Notes: generated from the sequence alone by a model not told the origin. 64,000 nt of DNA from Paraphysomonas bandaiensis (GCA_965644295.1 CBFFRP010000432.1:392214-456213), one strand, 5' to 3'; shown: positions 25,089-36,673, counted from the first letter of the stretch. Translations and numbers: made by a program.

Positions 25089-26497
25089 TCAAATTAGGTC
25101 TGCAACATTCATAGGCATCTCATCAATCTGGGTCGAATAATACTGCTCAATATCACGTAAAATTCGGACATCATCATTCTTGACGAAATTGATGGCAACA
25201 CCCTTGCGACCAAATCGACCGGACCGTCCAATGCGGTGGATGTAGAGTTCTCTATAGTTTTAAGGTGTTATTACATGAATACAAGGGTACTAGATGTTAC
25301 CTATTGTTCGGCAGATCATAATTGATGACGAGTGATACTTGCTGTACATCCAGTCCTCTTCCCCACACATCTGTCGCGATAAGTACGCGTGATCCGCCAG
25401 AACGGAATTCCTCCATAATTGCCTCACGCTCCTGCTGAGGCATATCACCATGCATAGCAGACACTGTAAAGTTTGCATCTCGCATTTTGGCCGCCAGCCA
25501 ATCAACCTTTCGCTTTGTGTTACAAAATATGACAGCCTGAGTGATTGTCAATGTATCATACAAATCACACAATGTGTCAAACTTCCACTCCTCGCGCTCA
25601 ACAGCTACAAAAAACTGCTTGATACCCTCAAGAGTTAATTCGTCGCGCTTTACAAGCACCCGCACGGGCTCATTCATAAATTTATTGGTCATATCCAGAA
25701 CCTCTTGTGGAAGGGTTGCAGATACTAGAACTACTTGCGTCGATGGGGGAAGGTACCTGCAATTCATGCGTTAACAGCACGTAAATCCATCTCAATTTTA
25801 GAAACCTGTAAATATCATATATCTGATCTTTGAACCCACGATTGAGCATTTCGTCTGCCTCGTCAATGACCAACATCTTGATACCACGGGTGCGCAAATT
25901 TCGTCTTTTAATCATGTCGTACACGCGGCCAGGCGTTCCAGAGACAACTTGCACTCCATAATCCAACCTCCTAATATCTTCACCAATACTTTTTCCACCA
26001 ATGCATGCGTGACACTGAACATTCATGAAGTCACCAATTGCAAGAACAACTTTTTGAGTTTGTTCGGCCAACTCACGCGTTGGAGAAAGAATTAGCGCTT
26101 GGGTTTCATTGGAAGTTGAATTAATACTCTGAAGCACACCAATGGAAAAAACAGCCGTTTTTCCTGTTCCAGATTGTGATTGCGCAATTACATCCCTTCC
26201 TTGTATAATAGGTTTGATTGCTCGCTGCTGGATAGCGGATGGTCTCTCGAAGCCTGCCACGCACATAAGGACAATCTATACCAATACATATATAGACAGT
26301 TATACCATAAGCATATATTCCCCGGAGTAAATCTTCCTTGAGTCCCATCGTATCAAAAGATGAAAGAATCTCAACATCTTCTGTTTGGGTAAACTCAATT
26401 TGCCCGTCCATATCATAATCTGATATTATATATATATAATGTCCCGTATATACACTATCAAAATGATAAGCTTACCAATTTTCTCTCTTGTTGACAT
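25089..26497 (-). CDS. EIF4A3: DEAD-box RNA helicase eIF4A-III
   Basis: Minus-strand model: 26497-26476, 26419-26306, 26253-25806, 25756-25301, 25251-25089; 400 residues, the family norm. A 22-nt first exon encodes MSTREKI and would be missed by frame-only calling. Motifs in order: [12 protein letters not shown] (Q motif), SQSGTGKTA (I), [10 protein letters not shown] (Ia), TPGRV (Ib), DEADEML (II), SATLP (III), [15 protein letters not shown] (IV), [20 protein letters not shown] (V, the DVWxRGxD form seen in eIF4A-III rather than DLLARGID of eIF4A-I) and [13 protein letters not shown] (VI). It is the ATP-dependent RNA clamp of the exon-junction complex, fitting an intron-rich genome. Confidence 0.95.
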
Positions 26498-26992
26498 CTC
26501 AAATCAACTGTCCTATCTTAACTTATGTCTTCGTTGATGCTGATCACCTGTTGATGACAATAGTATGGAATATACTGTATGTCTGTCTATGTTTCTCTAA
26601 GTAATTCATGGGGTTTGTGTTGCATGCACACACTGCCGAATGCACTATACATTATTGTGATGTATGTTTTTTTTTTCGAGATGAAAAAAAAAAGAAAAAA
26701 ATAGGCATTTTATAGTATATAAATATCGTATATATGAGAAAACAAATACAGGATGGTTGGTCAACACCACACTCTATAATGGGATGTAATGATTGGTCGA
26801 GAGCGATGTTAAGCCTATAATTATACATGTACTATACATAATACATACACACAGCAGTATCAAGTTTCCAGCTATAAAAAATAGAAACTTAGAAATTGGA
26901 TATCAGAATCAGTTGATAGCATTAACCCACAAGACCTCAGCCACCATATAATAACATAAAGTCATCTTCTGTTCACAATCGCCTACAATTCA
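26498..26992. other. divergent promoter region
   Basis: Between eIF4A-III and AK6. A poly-T/poly-A foldback (TTTTTTTTTCGAGATGAAAAAAAAAA, 26668-26694) could form a hairpin. CACAGCAGTA lies at 26850-26859. Confidence 0.45.
26850..26859 (+). promoter_or_regulatory. TACAGCAGTA-type upstream motif
   Basis: CACAGCAGTA, about 134 bp before the AK6 start at 26993. Confidence 0.4.
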
Positions 26993-27685
26993 ATGAATGG
27001 TATAAAGAAACCTAATGTAAGATATTATTCGATAAGCAAGTTGATGATTATCATCATATGATGTGGTAGGTGTTGGTCACTGGCACTCCAGGCACCGGTA
27101 AATTATATATAATATAATTATTTACCACATATAATACCTTAAAAGGAAAAAGCGCTTTTTGTGAAGCTGCTGTTGAAAGTTTGGATCTTAAATTAGTTGA
27201 TGTTACTGAGGTGTGTGTCTATAGTTATTCCCAACACATGTTGTCATTTTCTTCTGCGGTCCTGTGTGCTTTAGTTAGTTAAAAATCACGAATGCCATGA
27301 AGGTAGAGATGAAGCATTCGACACCCTAGTATTGGATGAAGATAAGCTCTTAGATGTTATGGAACCGATTATGTCCGAAGGAGGGAATATCGTCGACTAT
27401 CACTCGTGTGATTTCTTCCCTGAGCGCTGGTTTCAGTTAGTGTTGGTTTTAACGGCTGATACAGAAGTCCTCTTCGATAGATTGCAGGCTCGAGGATATT
27501 CAAAGAAAAAGATGGATGAGAATATGGAATGTGAAATAATGCAGGTCGTTACAGAGTCTGCAAGAGAGAGCTATGACGCAGAAATTGTTCATTGCCTCAG
27601 CAGCAATACCCTAGACGATATGGAAAGTAATGTTGCTAGACTGAAATCTTGGTATGCTTCTTGGATGGCGCAAAATGAAGCTTAG
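26993..27685 (+). CDS. AK6: adenylate kinase isoenzyme 6 / Fap7 (CINAP)
   Basis: Model: 26993-27016, 27070-27097, 27146-27210, 27275-27685; 175 residues, matching the 170-180-residue AK6 family. The first two exons are only 24 and 28 nt. Splicing creates the Walker A loop VLVTGTPGTGKSAFCE across the second intron. Diagnostic features: NIVDYHSCDFFPERWF (NMP-binding region of AK6), LTADTEVLFDRLQARGYS, and the ENMECEIMQVVTESARESY segment. It binds ribosomal protein uS11 during 40S maturation in the nucleus/cytoplasm and has weak adenylate kinase/ATPase activity (established for the family). Confidence 0.93.
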
Positions 27686-28027
27686 AGCGCATGAAACACA
27701 TGTGATATATTAGTTACCTCACAGCTATCATTGTAGTAGTAGATTGTGGGCAATAAAGGTCGTAAAGTGCAAATGACTAATAATGAACTAGATGCAATTA
27801 TTAGAAGAGGTAAATAGTGTTTCATGGTGACCAGTGTGAAAAACATGAATATAGGATAGAATCGATTTATTGTTTATTGTAATACACATCACACTATTTT
27901 ATAGAAATGGTGTTACATGTTGTGCTATGAGTACGTTTTGTGTTTAAGGTGTGAGTGAGGACTACATACATACACACGTTGTGTCCGTTGGTGTGGTCTT
28001 GGACGGAAGCATACATACTTCTTCTCC

Positions 28028-28835
28028 ATGCAGTCTCTCAATACGATGAAGCGTGTTGCTATGGAGGTCATTGATTTGACTTCAGATCAACCTAGTATCT
28101 TTAAGGGTCACTATGAAGTATCCACATGTATGTCGTATCACTCGACCCGTGGACAGAGATATGTATATGTTACCAGTCATAGTCACAATACTCACAACCC
28201 ACCCCTGAAGAGGAGGAGAATGGCTGGACGTAGACGTAGAGCAGAGGATAGGCCTGACGATAGACGATAGAGATCGACAAGTGGCAAATGTGTTTGCGAA
28301 TGCAGTGTTATCAGATTTATCGCATGCGGATGTCAATGCGTTACACCGCATGATAAACACACAGAAAACTCAAATCATACTATCAGACACCTCCAGGTTC
28401 ACTGATCTGTCAGATACCATAAAGGGTGCAGTACGAATGAGTATGTGGGATCAACATGTTTTGTTGTTATTATATCCTGATACTTTCAGATATTTGTAAT
28501 TCATGTCCACACGCGTCAGATGAGTTGATAGCACTCATTTTCACAAAAGTAGAACACCAATGTAATATAGAAGCCGATTATATGATAGCATCTAATGCTA
28601 TTGCTCCTCTTCATACGGTATTTTCCATATTATTATCATAACATTCTTTGCTATAATACAACGCATGCAAGATGACATAGGAGCGTTGCAGCATAGCGTG
28701 ACCGAGTAGGAACGTAACCTAGAGGACATGCGTAATGATATGCAACGTCACAGAGAGGAGGTGCGTAATTGTATGGGAGAAATGCGAAATGATATGCAAC
28801 GTAACATGGAGGAGATATTACGAATACTACCATAA
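28028..28835 (+). pseudogene. hypothetical spliced gene, left copy, acceptor-deleted
   Basis: Begins MQSLNTMKRVAMEVIDLTSD, includes a basic PPLKRRRMAGRRRRAEDR stretch, and continues in another frame as IDDRDRQVANVFANAVLSDL. A clear 49-nt intron (28441-28489, GTATGT...TTTCAG) joins AVRM to NICNSCPHASDELIALIF. A second intron opens with GTATTT at 28618, but its 3' splice site is absent because 23 bp between two ATACAA repeats are lost relative to the right copy. The last segment (28664-28835) would encode a Met/Arg/Glu-rich coiled coil (RNLEDMRNDMQRHREEVRN) broken by one TAG. How the first and second frames connect is unresolved. VIDLTSD has the form of a SUMO-interacting motif and the Arg/Lys run of a nuclear signal. 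Function unknown. Confidence 0.6.
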
Positions 28836-29031
28836 GCCATTAGTAAATGTCGGTTATTCGCAAATGACAGCATCAATAATTGCAAGTCACTTATTGCTTG
28901 GTATGATAGGGTTTATCAAGATGCATTTATTTGATATCTTTAAGCTTAGAAGTAAGTAACAGAACATGTAATTAACTTGACTTACAATTATTGATGCTGT
29001 CATTTGCGAATAACCGACATTTACTAATGGC

Positions 29032-29862
29032 TTATGGTAGTATTCGTAATATCTCCTCCATGTTACGTTGCATATCATTTCGCATTTCTCCCATACAATT
29101 ACGCACCTCCTCTCTGTGACGTTGCATATCATTACGCATGTCCTCTAGGTTACGTTCCTACTCAGTCACGCTATGCTGCAACGCTCCTATGTCATCTTGC
29201 ATGCGTTGTATCTGAGGTCAACATGAGCTTGTATTATAGCAAAGAATGTTATGACAATAATATGGAAAATACCGTATGAAGAGGAGCAATAGCATTGGAT
29301 GCTATCATATAATCGGCTTCTATATTACATTGGTGTTCTACTTTTGTGAAAATGAGTGCTATCAACTCATCTGACGCGTGTGGACATGAATTACAAATAT
29401 CTGAAAGTATCAGGATATAATAACAACAAAACATGTTGATCCCACATACTCATTCGTACTGCACCCTTTATGGTATCTGACAGATCAGTGAACCTGGAGG
29501 TGTCTGATAGTATGATTTGAGTTTTCTGTGTGTTTATCATGCGGTGTAACGCATTGACATCCGCATGCGATAAATCTGATAACACTGCATTCGCAAACTC
29601 ATTTGCCACTTGTCGATCTCTATCGTCTATCGTCAGGCCTATCCTCTGCTCTACGTCTACGTCCAGCCATTCTCCTCCTCTTCAGGGGTGGGTTGTGTGT
29701 ATTGTGACTATGACTGGTAACATATACATATCTCTGTCCACAGGTCGAGTGATACGACATACATGTGGATACTTCATAGTGACCCTTAAAGATACTAGGT
29801 TGATCTGAAGTCAAATCAATGACCTCCATAGCAACACGCTTCATTGTATTGAGAGACTGCAT
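29032..29862 (-). pseudogene. hypothetical spliced gene, right copy, acceptor intact
   Basis: Mirror copy of the left-arm gene, transcribed toward it. Differences include VANE instead of VANV, CGQR instead of RGQR, and 23 extra bp ending GACCTCAG at about 29212. That supplies a good 3' splice site and joins PLHT to IQRMQDDIGALQHSVTE. The in-frame TAG after SVTE is shared with the left copy. Either it is the genuine stop (making the downstream coiled coil untranslated) or the gene was already dead before duplication. I recognise no family. Confidence 0.6.
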
Positions 29863-29910
29863 GGAGAAGAAGTATGTATGCTTCCGTCCAAGATCACTCC
29901 AACGGACACG

Positions 29911-30048
29911 ACTGTATGTATGTATGTATGTATGTATGTATGTATGTATGTATGTATGTATGTATGTATGTATGTATGTATGTATGTATGTATGTATGTA
30001 TGTATGTATGTATGTATGTATGTATGTATGTATGTATGTATGTATGAA
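29911..30048. repeat. (ATGT)n microsatellite at palindrome edge
   Basis: About 33 tetranucleotide units ending in degenerate ATGAATGTAGGTAGGT. Same unit as the tract at 18653 and as the remnant on the left border of the palindrome. Confidence 0.96.
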
Positions 30049-30964
30049 TGTAGGTAGGTATGTGTGCTTTCACGCAAAAAATGGCACTTTTTTATACTTA
30101 AACCCCTATAATACTGTACGTAGAATACAATGAAATAGAGATAAGATACGATTGTTGTGGTGTATGTATCTTCCGTAAGATCATGTGGCGTATTAAACAC
30201 TTCGACCTATGAGTGACATAAGCGACACAAAGTCACACAGAGACACTACTGAAAGGTTTGAATCACCCCCCAAATCAAGAGGAAGTGGTCGTAGTAATCC
30301 TGTCTGGATGCTCTAGTTTATAATAGAGATGTCATAACATATGCCAAACAAATGTGGCATAGCCCAGGTAGACCCATCATACTTTAACCGCTGTGCTCTT
30401 TTCCTTCATAAAGTAATGAATATTGCTAGCTGGGAAGTTTATTAGTGTCACAAGACAGTCAACCATTCTGACAAGGTAAACATACACTTGTCGAAATAGC
30501 AAGCGGAAAAGTAAGTTGTAATAATACAACAATAATTGGCATAAGCGTGTATAGATATGAAAGATAATATTTTACTTGATGTAAACTCATGTTTAGGAAA
30601 TTTAATGTCGAATGAAATTCAAACACTACATGGAATTAAAACAGGTAAAGCAATACAGCATCAACTAGAAACACTAGAGGCAAGATTTTGTCAACATTCC
30701 ATATTTACAAAGTGATGTACCAACACTAGTGCAACATTGTCAATGATAATGATTGGTATCAAGATGGTAGTTGCAGACACAAATATACACCTCCATCAGT
30801 AAGTGTTGAAATACTTTTTAGTGTGCTGGATATAAATGATAATCATGTATTACCTGTTCATAAGACATAAGGTAAAACAAAGCACACAGCAGTTTTGTAC
30901 TGTGATTTGTACAACGCAATCCGTATATTCAGCAAGCCAGTCCATTGTTGTCAGTATATATGTT
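30049..30964. other. AT-rich intergenic DNA with one short frame
   Basis: A 52-codon frame at about 30557-30715 (MKDNILLDVNSCLGNLMSN...) is the only coherent coding-like stretch. It has no recognisable motif and may be chance. CACAGCAGTT occurs near 30887. Confidence 0.35.
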
Positions 30965-31141
30965 ATATTGAAAGTCTGTTTATTAGCAATAGGCGTTAAG
31001 TATCTGCCCCAATTTAGTAGCTAGAAGAATGCTAGCCAGACTAGTTAGACTTCTATCTGTAACTAACCAGGTCGAACGCCTATTGACGCTACGGAAGCTG
31101 CTTGTTCGTTGCCTCAAGCACCTTCGTGCAACCACTTCCGT
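30965..31141 (+). repeat. structured dispersed repeat, copy 1
   Basis: Starts ATATTGAAAGTCTGTTTATT and ends CCACTTCCGT. Internal pairing: AATAGGCGTT (30988-30997) with AACGCCTATT (31075-31084); then CGGAAG/CTTCCG closing two small hairpins, CTTG...CAAG and GCAC-CTTC-GTGC. Same family as copies at 41381, 42413, 45181 (minus) and, partly, 50411. Confidence 0.75.
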
Positions 31142-32238
31142 TAGATATGTTATAACATTATGTGGAATACGATATGCATCCACCTCCAACCTACGACAGC
31201 ACCTTCATCTTGAACAATGATATATGTAGCTTCAGTCATACTTACAGGACACACCAGATGAGATAATTACGAGTACAGTGTTAGGAGTCATATTGTCTTT
31301 AGGCTCTTTATTGGTTGTGTCGTAAGTGGAGTCCCTGTGTAGTATATAGATTGCATATTTCTAATACCTATTCAGAATTTATTAATTCGACCTGTCGTCA
31401 TATCGTAGTATGTAATATGTCGTTCTGCTACTCTATATCCCTGTACCACATACATATACTCTCACCACTCCCACAACTGGTCCACAATCTTATATTAACC
31501 ATATGATGACTTCCTCTGTAAGGGTAACATATGAATAATATAAGAGTGTGGACCACTTGTAGTGTTACAGTCTTCTAACGGATACATACGCTTATTCTCC
31601 TACAGAATCATCAATAGCACACTGAAACATCCATAAAAATAACATATTCAGAAGCGCATTAGTGGTGTACACTTCTAGTGCAGTTATATTACTATTCATG
31701 GTACTCCATACGGTCTATAGTATAGACCATTAATGCCATTACCATTAACGGTTACCAGGCCCTGGTCTATACATATATATATGTATGGTTGTTCTATATA
31801 TATACGTGTATCTGCTGAGGCATTATTCATATAATAATCTTATGGGTGTTTCTTCTCATCAGGAGCATACATGCACTATACATCTATACATTACCCCATA
31901 TTTACAGCGTAACTACTAATCACCGCATTTGACCGTCTGGTGAGCGAGTGTTGCGGCTGCGCACCTCTACCAATGCACACATTGCTTAGTTCAGCCCTTC
32001 CCCACCTTTGTTCTCACTGCATATTCAGCGCTAAAAACTGTGTGATAATGATGTAGCTAGTAGTTGGTTTTAGTAGGTAGCTAGCTAATAACATATGGGA
32101 CTTAATCAAGTATTAGTCAGACCCCCACACGGCCCCCACCCGAATCTACCTAAGTATGCTCTCAAAATAGAGCAATCAAGCACTCGCTAGAAAAGATTTT
32201 CGCATGAAGTTGCGTAGTACTAAATAGTGGTATATTCC
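31142..32238. other. intergenic DNA, no gene seen
   Basis: Mixed-composition sequence. A short inverted repeat CTATAGTATAGACCATTAATG...GGTCTATACATATATATATG lies near 31718-31780. No coding support. Confidence 0.35.
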
Positions 32239-32718
32239 TTATACGTTTTTCTTGGTGTTCACTGAATACAATGCATTGTAAACTTTTAGTACAACAAGAA
32301 CCATAGATAATACGTAAGGTAGCTCCACTGATAAGTATGGGACAAGATTCTGAGGAGGTAAACTTGAAGTAAATTCCATGTAATGATAGAACAATATGGC
32401 ATTCATCTTCGCACCAACAAATAATAGCAGAGGTACAGCAAATCGCTTCCAAGAGTTAGTTACTGCGGCGACAGTAGTGAGAGTGTAGCCAATAGACAAG
32501 ATATAGGCAGATGCACAAGTCGCAACTACCATCCATTCAGGACGAGCAAGAAAAAGCCTATTATTCTCTGAGCAAAACGATATCGTCTCTTGTATTAAAA
32601 ATCGGTTATCTCCATCTTCAAATGGACCTTCACAGTAACACCGCTCTACTGTTAAGTTCATTGTGAGAAAATAACATTGCAATGCAATTATCACAAAATC
32701 AGTAATAGAATATGCCAT
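32239..32718 (-). CDS. small polytopic membrane protein, possibly EXPERA-like
   Basis: 159 residues from the first ATG (32718); frame-based calls starting at an upstream TTG are not supported. About four hydrophobic segments: SITDFVIIALQCYFL, MVVATCASAYILSIGYTLTTV, FAVPLLLFVGAKMNAILFY and YVLSMVLVVLKVY. The layout (RPEWM, then membrane segment, then a VGAKMNAILFYHYME-type helix, then a Leu/Pro-rich loop and a last segment) loosely recalls the EXPERA fold of TMEM97/EBP sterol-binding proteins, but the key acidic pair is not obvious. A loop with Cys-Tyr-Cys and NLT suggests a lumenal domain. A TCTAG just before the ATG could be a splice acceptor, so an upstream exon is possible. Confidence 0.5.
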   Translation of the reverse strand: MAYSITDFVIIALQCYFLTMNLTVERCYCEGPFEDGDNRFLIQETISFCSENNRLFLARPEWMVVATCASAYILSIGYTLTTVAAVTNSWKRFAVPLLLFVGAKMNAILFYHYMEFTSSLPPQNLVPYLSVELPYVLSMVLVVLKVYNALYSVNTKKNV

Positions 32719-33929
32719 TTCTAGATATCCAACACAATCAACCAAAAGAAATTAATGATAATAAAGTATGGTTTGAGATTTGAGGATGCTGAGTGACATA
32801 TAGACATGCAGAGCTGATCGTGCGTATCGTACACTATCAGAGTGGTCGATTTCATATGCTGTTTTTTGTATTGTAGAAAGACAGGCAAGAGTGTATATAA
32901 GAGTACGGAGTACTACTGCTCGGAATACAGCAGTTTGGGTATCTGGGTATCATCATATGGAGGGATCTTCCTGCTGGCTGTATGCAATACAGCAGCAGTG
33001 CAGCGATCAAACACTCCTGTATAGTTATATATATTCATAAACTGAAGCAATAATATCTTTTGGTCTTAGCTTGACGCTTAAACTGAGATGAAGTTATCTA
33101 ATGGTGTCACAGAGTTATCTGTCTGTGTAGAGTCCCATATCTTATGATGAAGTTGTGTTCACCTCATGTCTTGAGATCACTGTAGTGGGAACAAACCGTT
33201 ATATGTCTCAACTCTGGTTGTGGATATAGAAATCATGAGTGATATCTTATTCTCAAACCTTAGCGAATATCACCGGATGGGGAGTTGCAGTCGACGGCAG
33301 CAATAGATTACTGCGTCATTCATTTCAAATGTCCATTACAATATGATTGCTCAACCTACCAGGCAATTATCTATGAGTATCTGGTAGAGGATTTCCCTTT
33401 GCAAACAAGAATCTTAACAACTACCACACTACGAGGGCTATTTTTGCAGTACCTAGAGAGGAATTTGATGATGTATTTATATGTATAATATGTGTTTAGA
33501 GGTTTAGGTAAATTAGTGCATCTTAATAATTGGTATTTTTATTATATGCGACATATTGCATTGAATTTATATTTGAGAAAATGCATGGATTGTGTCCAGG
33601 GTTGTTGGACCATCCGAATACTTTTCATTTTGACAATATTCTTACGTACTACTAACATCCTCATCACTATTACTTGCATATGTCCCGAATATATAGAAAA
33701 ACACCACTGTATTAATTAGTCGCAGATTCACAACAGGACTTTAAGTACCGTCAGCACTCATCATGATATCAGAACATGTACCAATATTTTTACAATGAAT
33801 GTACTGCAACTAATAATATCACCTTCAACTAACACTCTCGACTTTTTATATCGTGTGTATATAGGTGTATATTGCAGCATAACTACACACAAGCACAGAG
33901 AATACCTAATAATATCAACACTCATTAGA
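32719..33929. other. intergenic DNA
   Basis: Holds TACAGCAGTT (32926-32935) and TACAGCAGCA (32989-32998) upstream of the small membrane protein. A fragment around 33240-33490 has patchy coding-like sequence (NITGWGVAVDGSNRLLRHSF, AVPREEFDDVF) in different frames, perhaps a decayed transposon. I cannot name it. Confidence 0.35.
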
Positions 33930-34739
33930 TCAATAATCTTTGAACTCCAGAACCCTTTCGAAATAGGAAACCATTTCACATTTGCCTCCAGTGACATTGT
34001 GAACGCCCGACCAGCGCTATTAGTTATAATCGAATCGTAAGACATATTTAAATGACATTTCAAAATTACATACCATCAACATCAAGTCTTTACTTAGCAG
34101 AGACCGTGTCTGTAGAGTGGCTACACCCGGTTGATTATCAGCTGGACAAGATTCCATATGCAACTCTTGTGAGGATTCATCAATCCACACCTTGAACATA
34201 TACTGTCCCCCAGTTTCGACACTGACACACACACTTTCGGCTGTTTCTCTGTCGCAACCAATTTTTGCGCGTAAATTCCACACACTTACTGCAACCCCAA
34301 GGTCTCTTTGCAAAGAAAAATATCCATCACTAATAGTTATCGTATGTCGTACTTTAAAAAACGCAATTGAGCCTAAGGTTCGTCGAATTTGAGATTGTTC
34401 ACTTAAAGCAGCAAACTCGTCCAGATTTTCTGCATCAAACTGATGCCATGTTCCTTGCATTGTGTCTTTCCAGTTTTGTATTTTTGGATATCGTTTTTTC
34501 GTCATCGGCACATTAACATAATCGCGTTTATTGACTGAACACGAATAATATATCAAAATTAATATAACGATAAAGAAGTAACACCAAACGCTATGATCAA
34601 TAATGTGATTAATATCATCTGTAAATATCTCTATCCAGTGAGTTCTCTTTAAATAGAAAGAGACAAACAACCATAGAGAGAGTTCATACAGTAGAAAGGT
34701 AAGACCTAAAAATGATGCAGCTACAGTAAGAAATTGCAT
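33930..34739 (-). CDS. membrane-anchored lipocalin/FABP-like protein
   Basis: Minus-strand model: 34739-34074 and 34016-33930; 250 residues. Splicing replaces an in-frame hydrophobic tail with RWSGVHNVTGGKCEMVSYFERVLEF and a TGA. The N-terminal half has two membrane segments (FLTVAASFLGLTFLLYELSLWLFVSF, cited here in two parts as FLTVAASFLGLTFLLY and ELSLWLFVSFYL; and CYFFIVILILIYYSC). The C-terminal about 150 residues begin with a GxW motif (MQGTWHQFDAENLDEFAAL) and alternate beta-strand-like segments (RHTITISDGYFSLQRDL, KIGCDRETAESVCVSVETG, YMFKVWIDESSQELHMES). They finish with the strand pair VTGGKCEMVSYFER, the pattern of cytosolic fatty-acid-binding proteins. A lipid-binding barrel tethered to a membrane is an inference; the barrel assignment needs a profile search. 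Confidence 0.55.
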
Positions 34740-36346
34740 GAGATGATAGTAATTATGATATTAAATAGAGAATATAAGATAGATGTCCCTATACTAAGTT
34801 ATGTGTATATGTTATGGTCAAGCTATCTATCTATTGCTATCAACGCGTGTTGATCTTACTGGATGACTGGGAGTTATAGCAGTACAGTAGATTACAAGCC
34901 CTTTTTGTATATGTGATGTGTGCGTTTATGTTATAAAAAATGGGGAAAATGTAGATATCAAGCGGAGATACTTAGATATCTAGGCAGTCCAAAAACGATG
35001 CTGATGTCCAAAAAAACTCCCACATTTTTGGTGTATGGGTATCTCCATAGACAAGTGACGATAGTTAGTATATATTACATATCCAGAGTCAGTTCATTAA
35101 GCTGGAACATTTCAATGATGTGTTATTGTGAAAATGTACTGCACTCATCTACCTCTATATTCATGTCTTCAGAATGATATTCAGATAGCTCATTATTATA
35201 TTAAGAGCTCTTGTAAACGACACCCTTCATCATGATGTTTTGAGCTCCAGTGGTCCCTACAGACCACAGACAACGAAGGTAACCACATTAAATTACTGTA
35301 CACTTTGTGTGTAACATTATTTGTATAATGGTCTTGCTGTAGTTATTCATGTATCATGGTGTGTTATGGGGTATGTCAGGTCGACACACCAACCTGCATA
35401 TATTCCACTCAATATCCGTATCAGCCAGTCTGAGTGCGCAACATAATCGGTGACAGGAACAGCAAGCATAGTGCTGGTGGATATATCAACGTTTTCCCCG
35501 ACAGTACAGTGGAACACTACCATATGGCACATCAATTGGCGTTAGGCCATAATCTTCGCTCCAACTTCATCGCCGCCTTCAACATGTGTACTCCTTCTAC
35601 TGTCGGTGTCAAGTGGTAGGATGAAGCCTACTGAATCACTGGCTACCTCATGAATCTCGTCTACAAGATCTTTTCTTATATACAAGACCTGTAGGCAGCT
35701 GAGTGCTCTCTACGTAGTGGTTGGTGCGTGGGACCTGTCCAGCCACGGAGGGGAGACTTTGATATTCAATCTGAACGCCAGTGCAGTGAGGTTGATCTAC
35801 AAGAACTTTAACCTTATGAATATCCCTGGATTCATGCTATGTCGATGTTACCCTCGTCTCATTCATCTTTGTGAGAGTATTTTTCATGTTTCTGCAGTAT
35901 ATGAGGTATTGAGTATTGCTGCGTATCCTACTATACAGCAACTCCCTAGTGCTCTACCAGCCGAGGGTACTACGTGTTATATCAGCAATTCAGTTGCTGG
36001 AGAATTTAAGATGACAGGGACTGCCAATACTGTAAATTCTCGAGTTAGTGCCGGGTTGGAGGACCTCTGCTGAAGAATCATTATGAACTTATGAACTGCA
36101 AGGGTATCGTTTTCGAATGATTCGACTGTGGATAGATTGTTTTTGTTTGTATCTAGCTCTTGTATCCCACACATTCATTACTCATTACTAGCTTGCTGTA
36201 GGTAGCACTGCAACCATGTTACCCAGCAGTGAAAGGATAAAGGATGTAAGCTGTATACTAAGCCTCTTCGCCTTGCTGCATTATTACTTCAATGCAATAT
36301 CAAGCACATTTACCGAACTATTCACCCATGATACTTTCTGCAATGT

Positions 36347-36384
36347 CATGTGCATAACTAGCTAGTTATCTAGTTATGCACATG
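36347..36384. repeat. 15-bp-stem palindrome
   Basis: CATGTGCATAACTAG, an 8-nt loop, and its perfect reverse complement. A second pair, CGAACTAT (36314-36321) and ATAGTTCG (36385-36392), encloses it, giving a nested cruciform. It lies about 280 bp past the stop codon of the transposase, inside the transposon. Confidence 0.8.
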
Positions 36385-36673
36385 ATAGTTCGTTAAAGTA
36401 GATGTTGTGGTACTGAGGGTGTAAAAATGTAAAAATATGTAATAACTTAAGGTCTATATTACAATAAAGAATTAATTAACTGAACGTCGTAAATATGAAA
36501 GCAAAAATAAAAACAAACGAGTGATTTCAAAATAAGTACGAAAAAGTAGAAACTAACAATAGAACCCAAAATATCAAAATAAGTACGAAAGAAGTAGAAA
36601 GAATCGAAATGGACAAACAAAACAATCGAAAAATTAAACGTAGAAAAGAAGCAACAAACAAGGACAACTGCAT

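Larger units (their letters stand above)
27964..29920. repeat. near-perfect 0.92-kb inverted duplication (palindrome) with 88-bp spacer
   Basis: The left arm (about 27964-28889) is the reverse complement of the right arm (28978 to about 29915) with only scattered substitutions and one 23-bp indel. The unique spacer is 28890-28977. The outer borders end in TACA/ATGT repeats: a short CATACATACACAC remnant on the left and a 135-bp microsatellite on the right. Each arm carries the same gene pointing to the centre. Very low divergence implies recent duplication or ongoing gene conversion. An assembly artefact must be excluded. Confidence 0.93.

Noticed and set aside
26306-26411. eIF4A-III starting at the ATG at 26411
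   Set aside because: A 22-nt upstream exon with good splice sites gives MSTREKI and a family-typical N-terminus.
30965-31141. Hammerhead ribozyme or tRNA in the structured repeat
   Set aside because: No CTGATGA/GAAA core, and no complete A and B boxes or cloverleaf anticodon arm.
33240-33490. Possible transposon gene fragment
   Set aside because: Only scattered coding-like stretches in several frames; nothing assignable.
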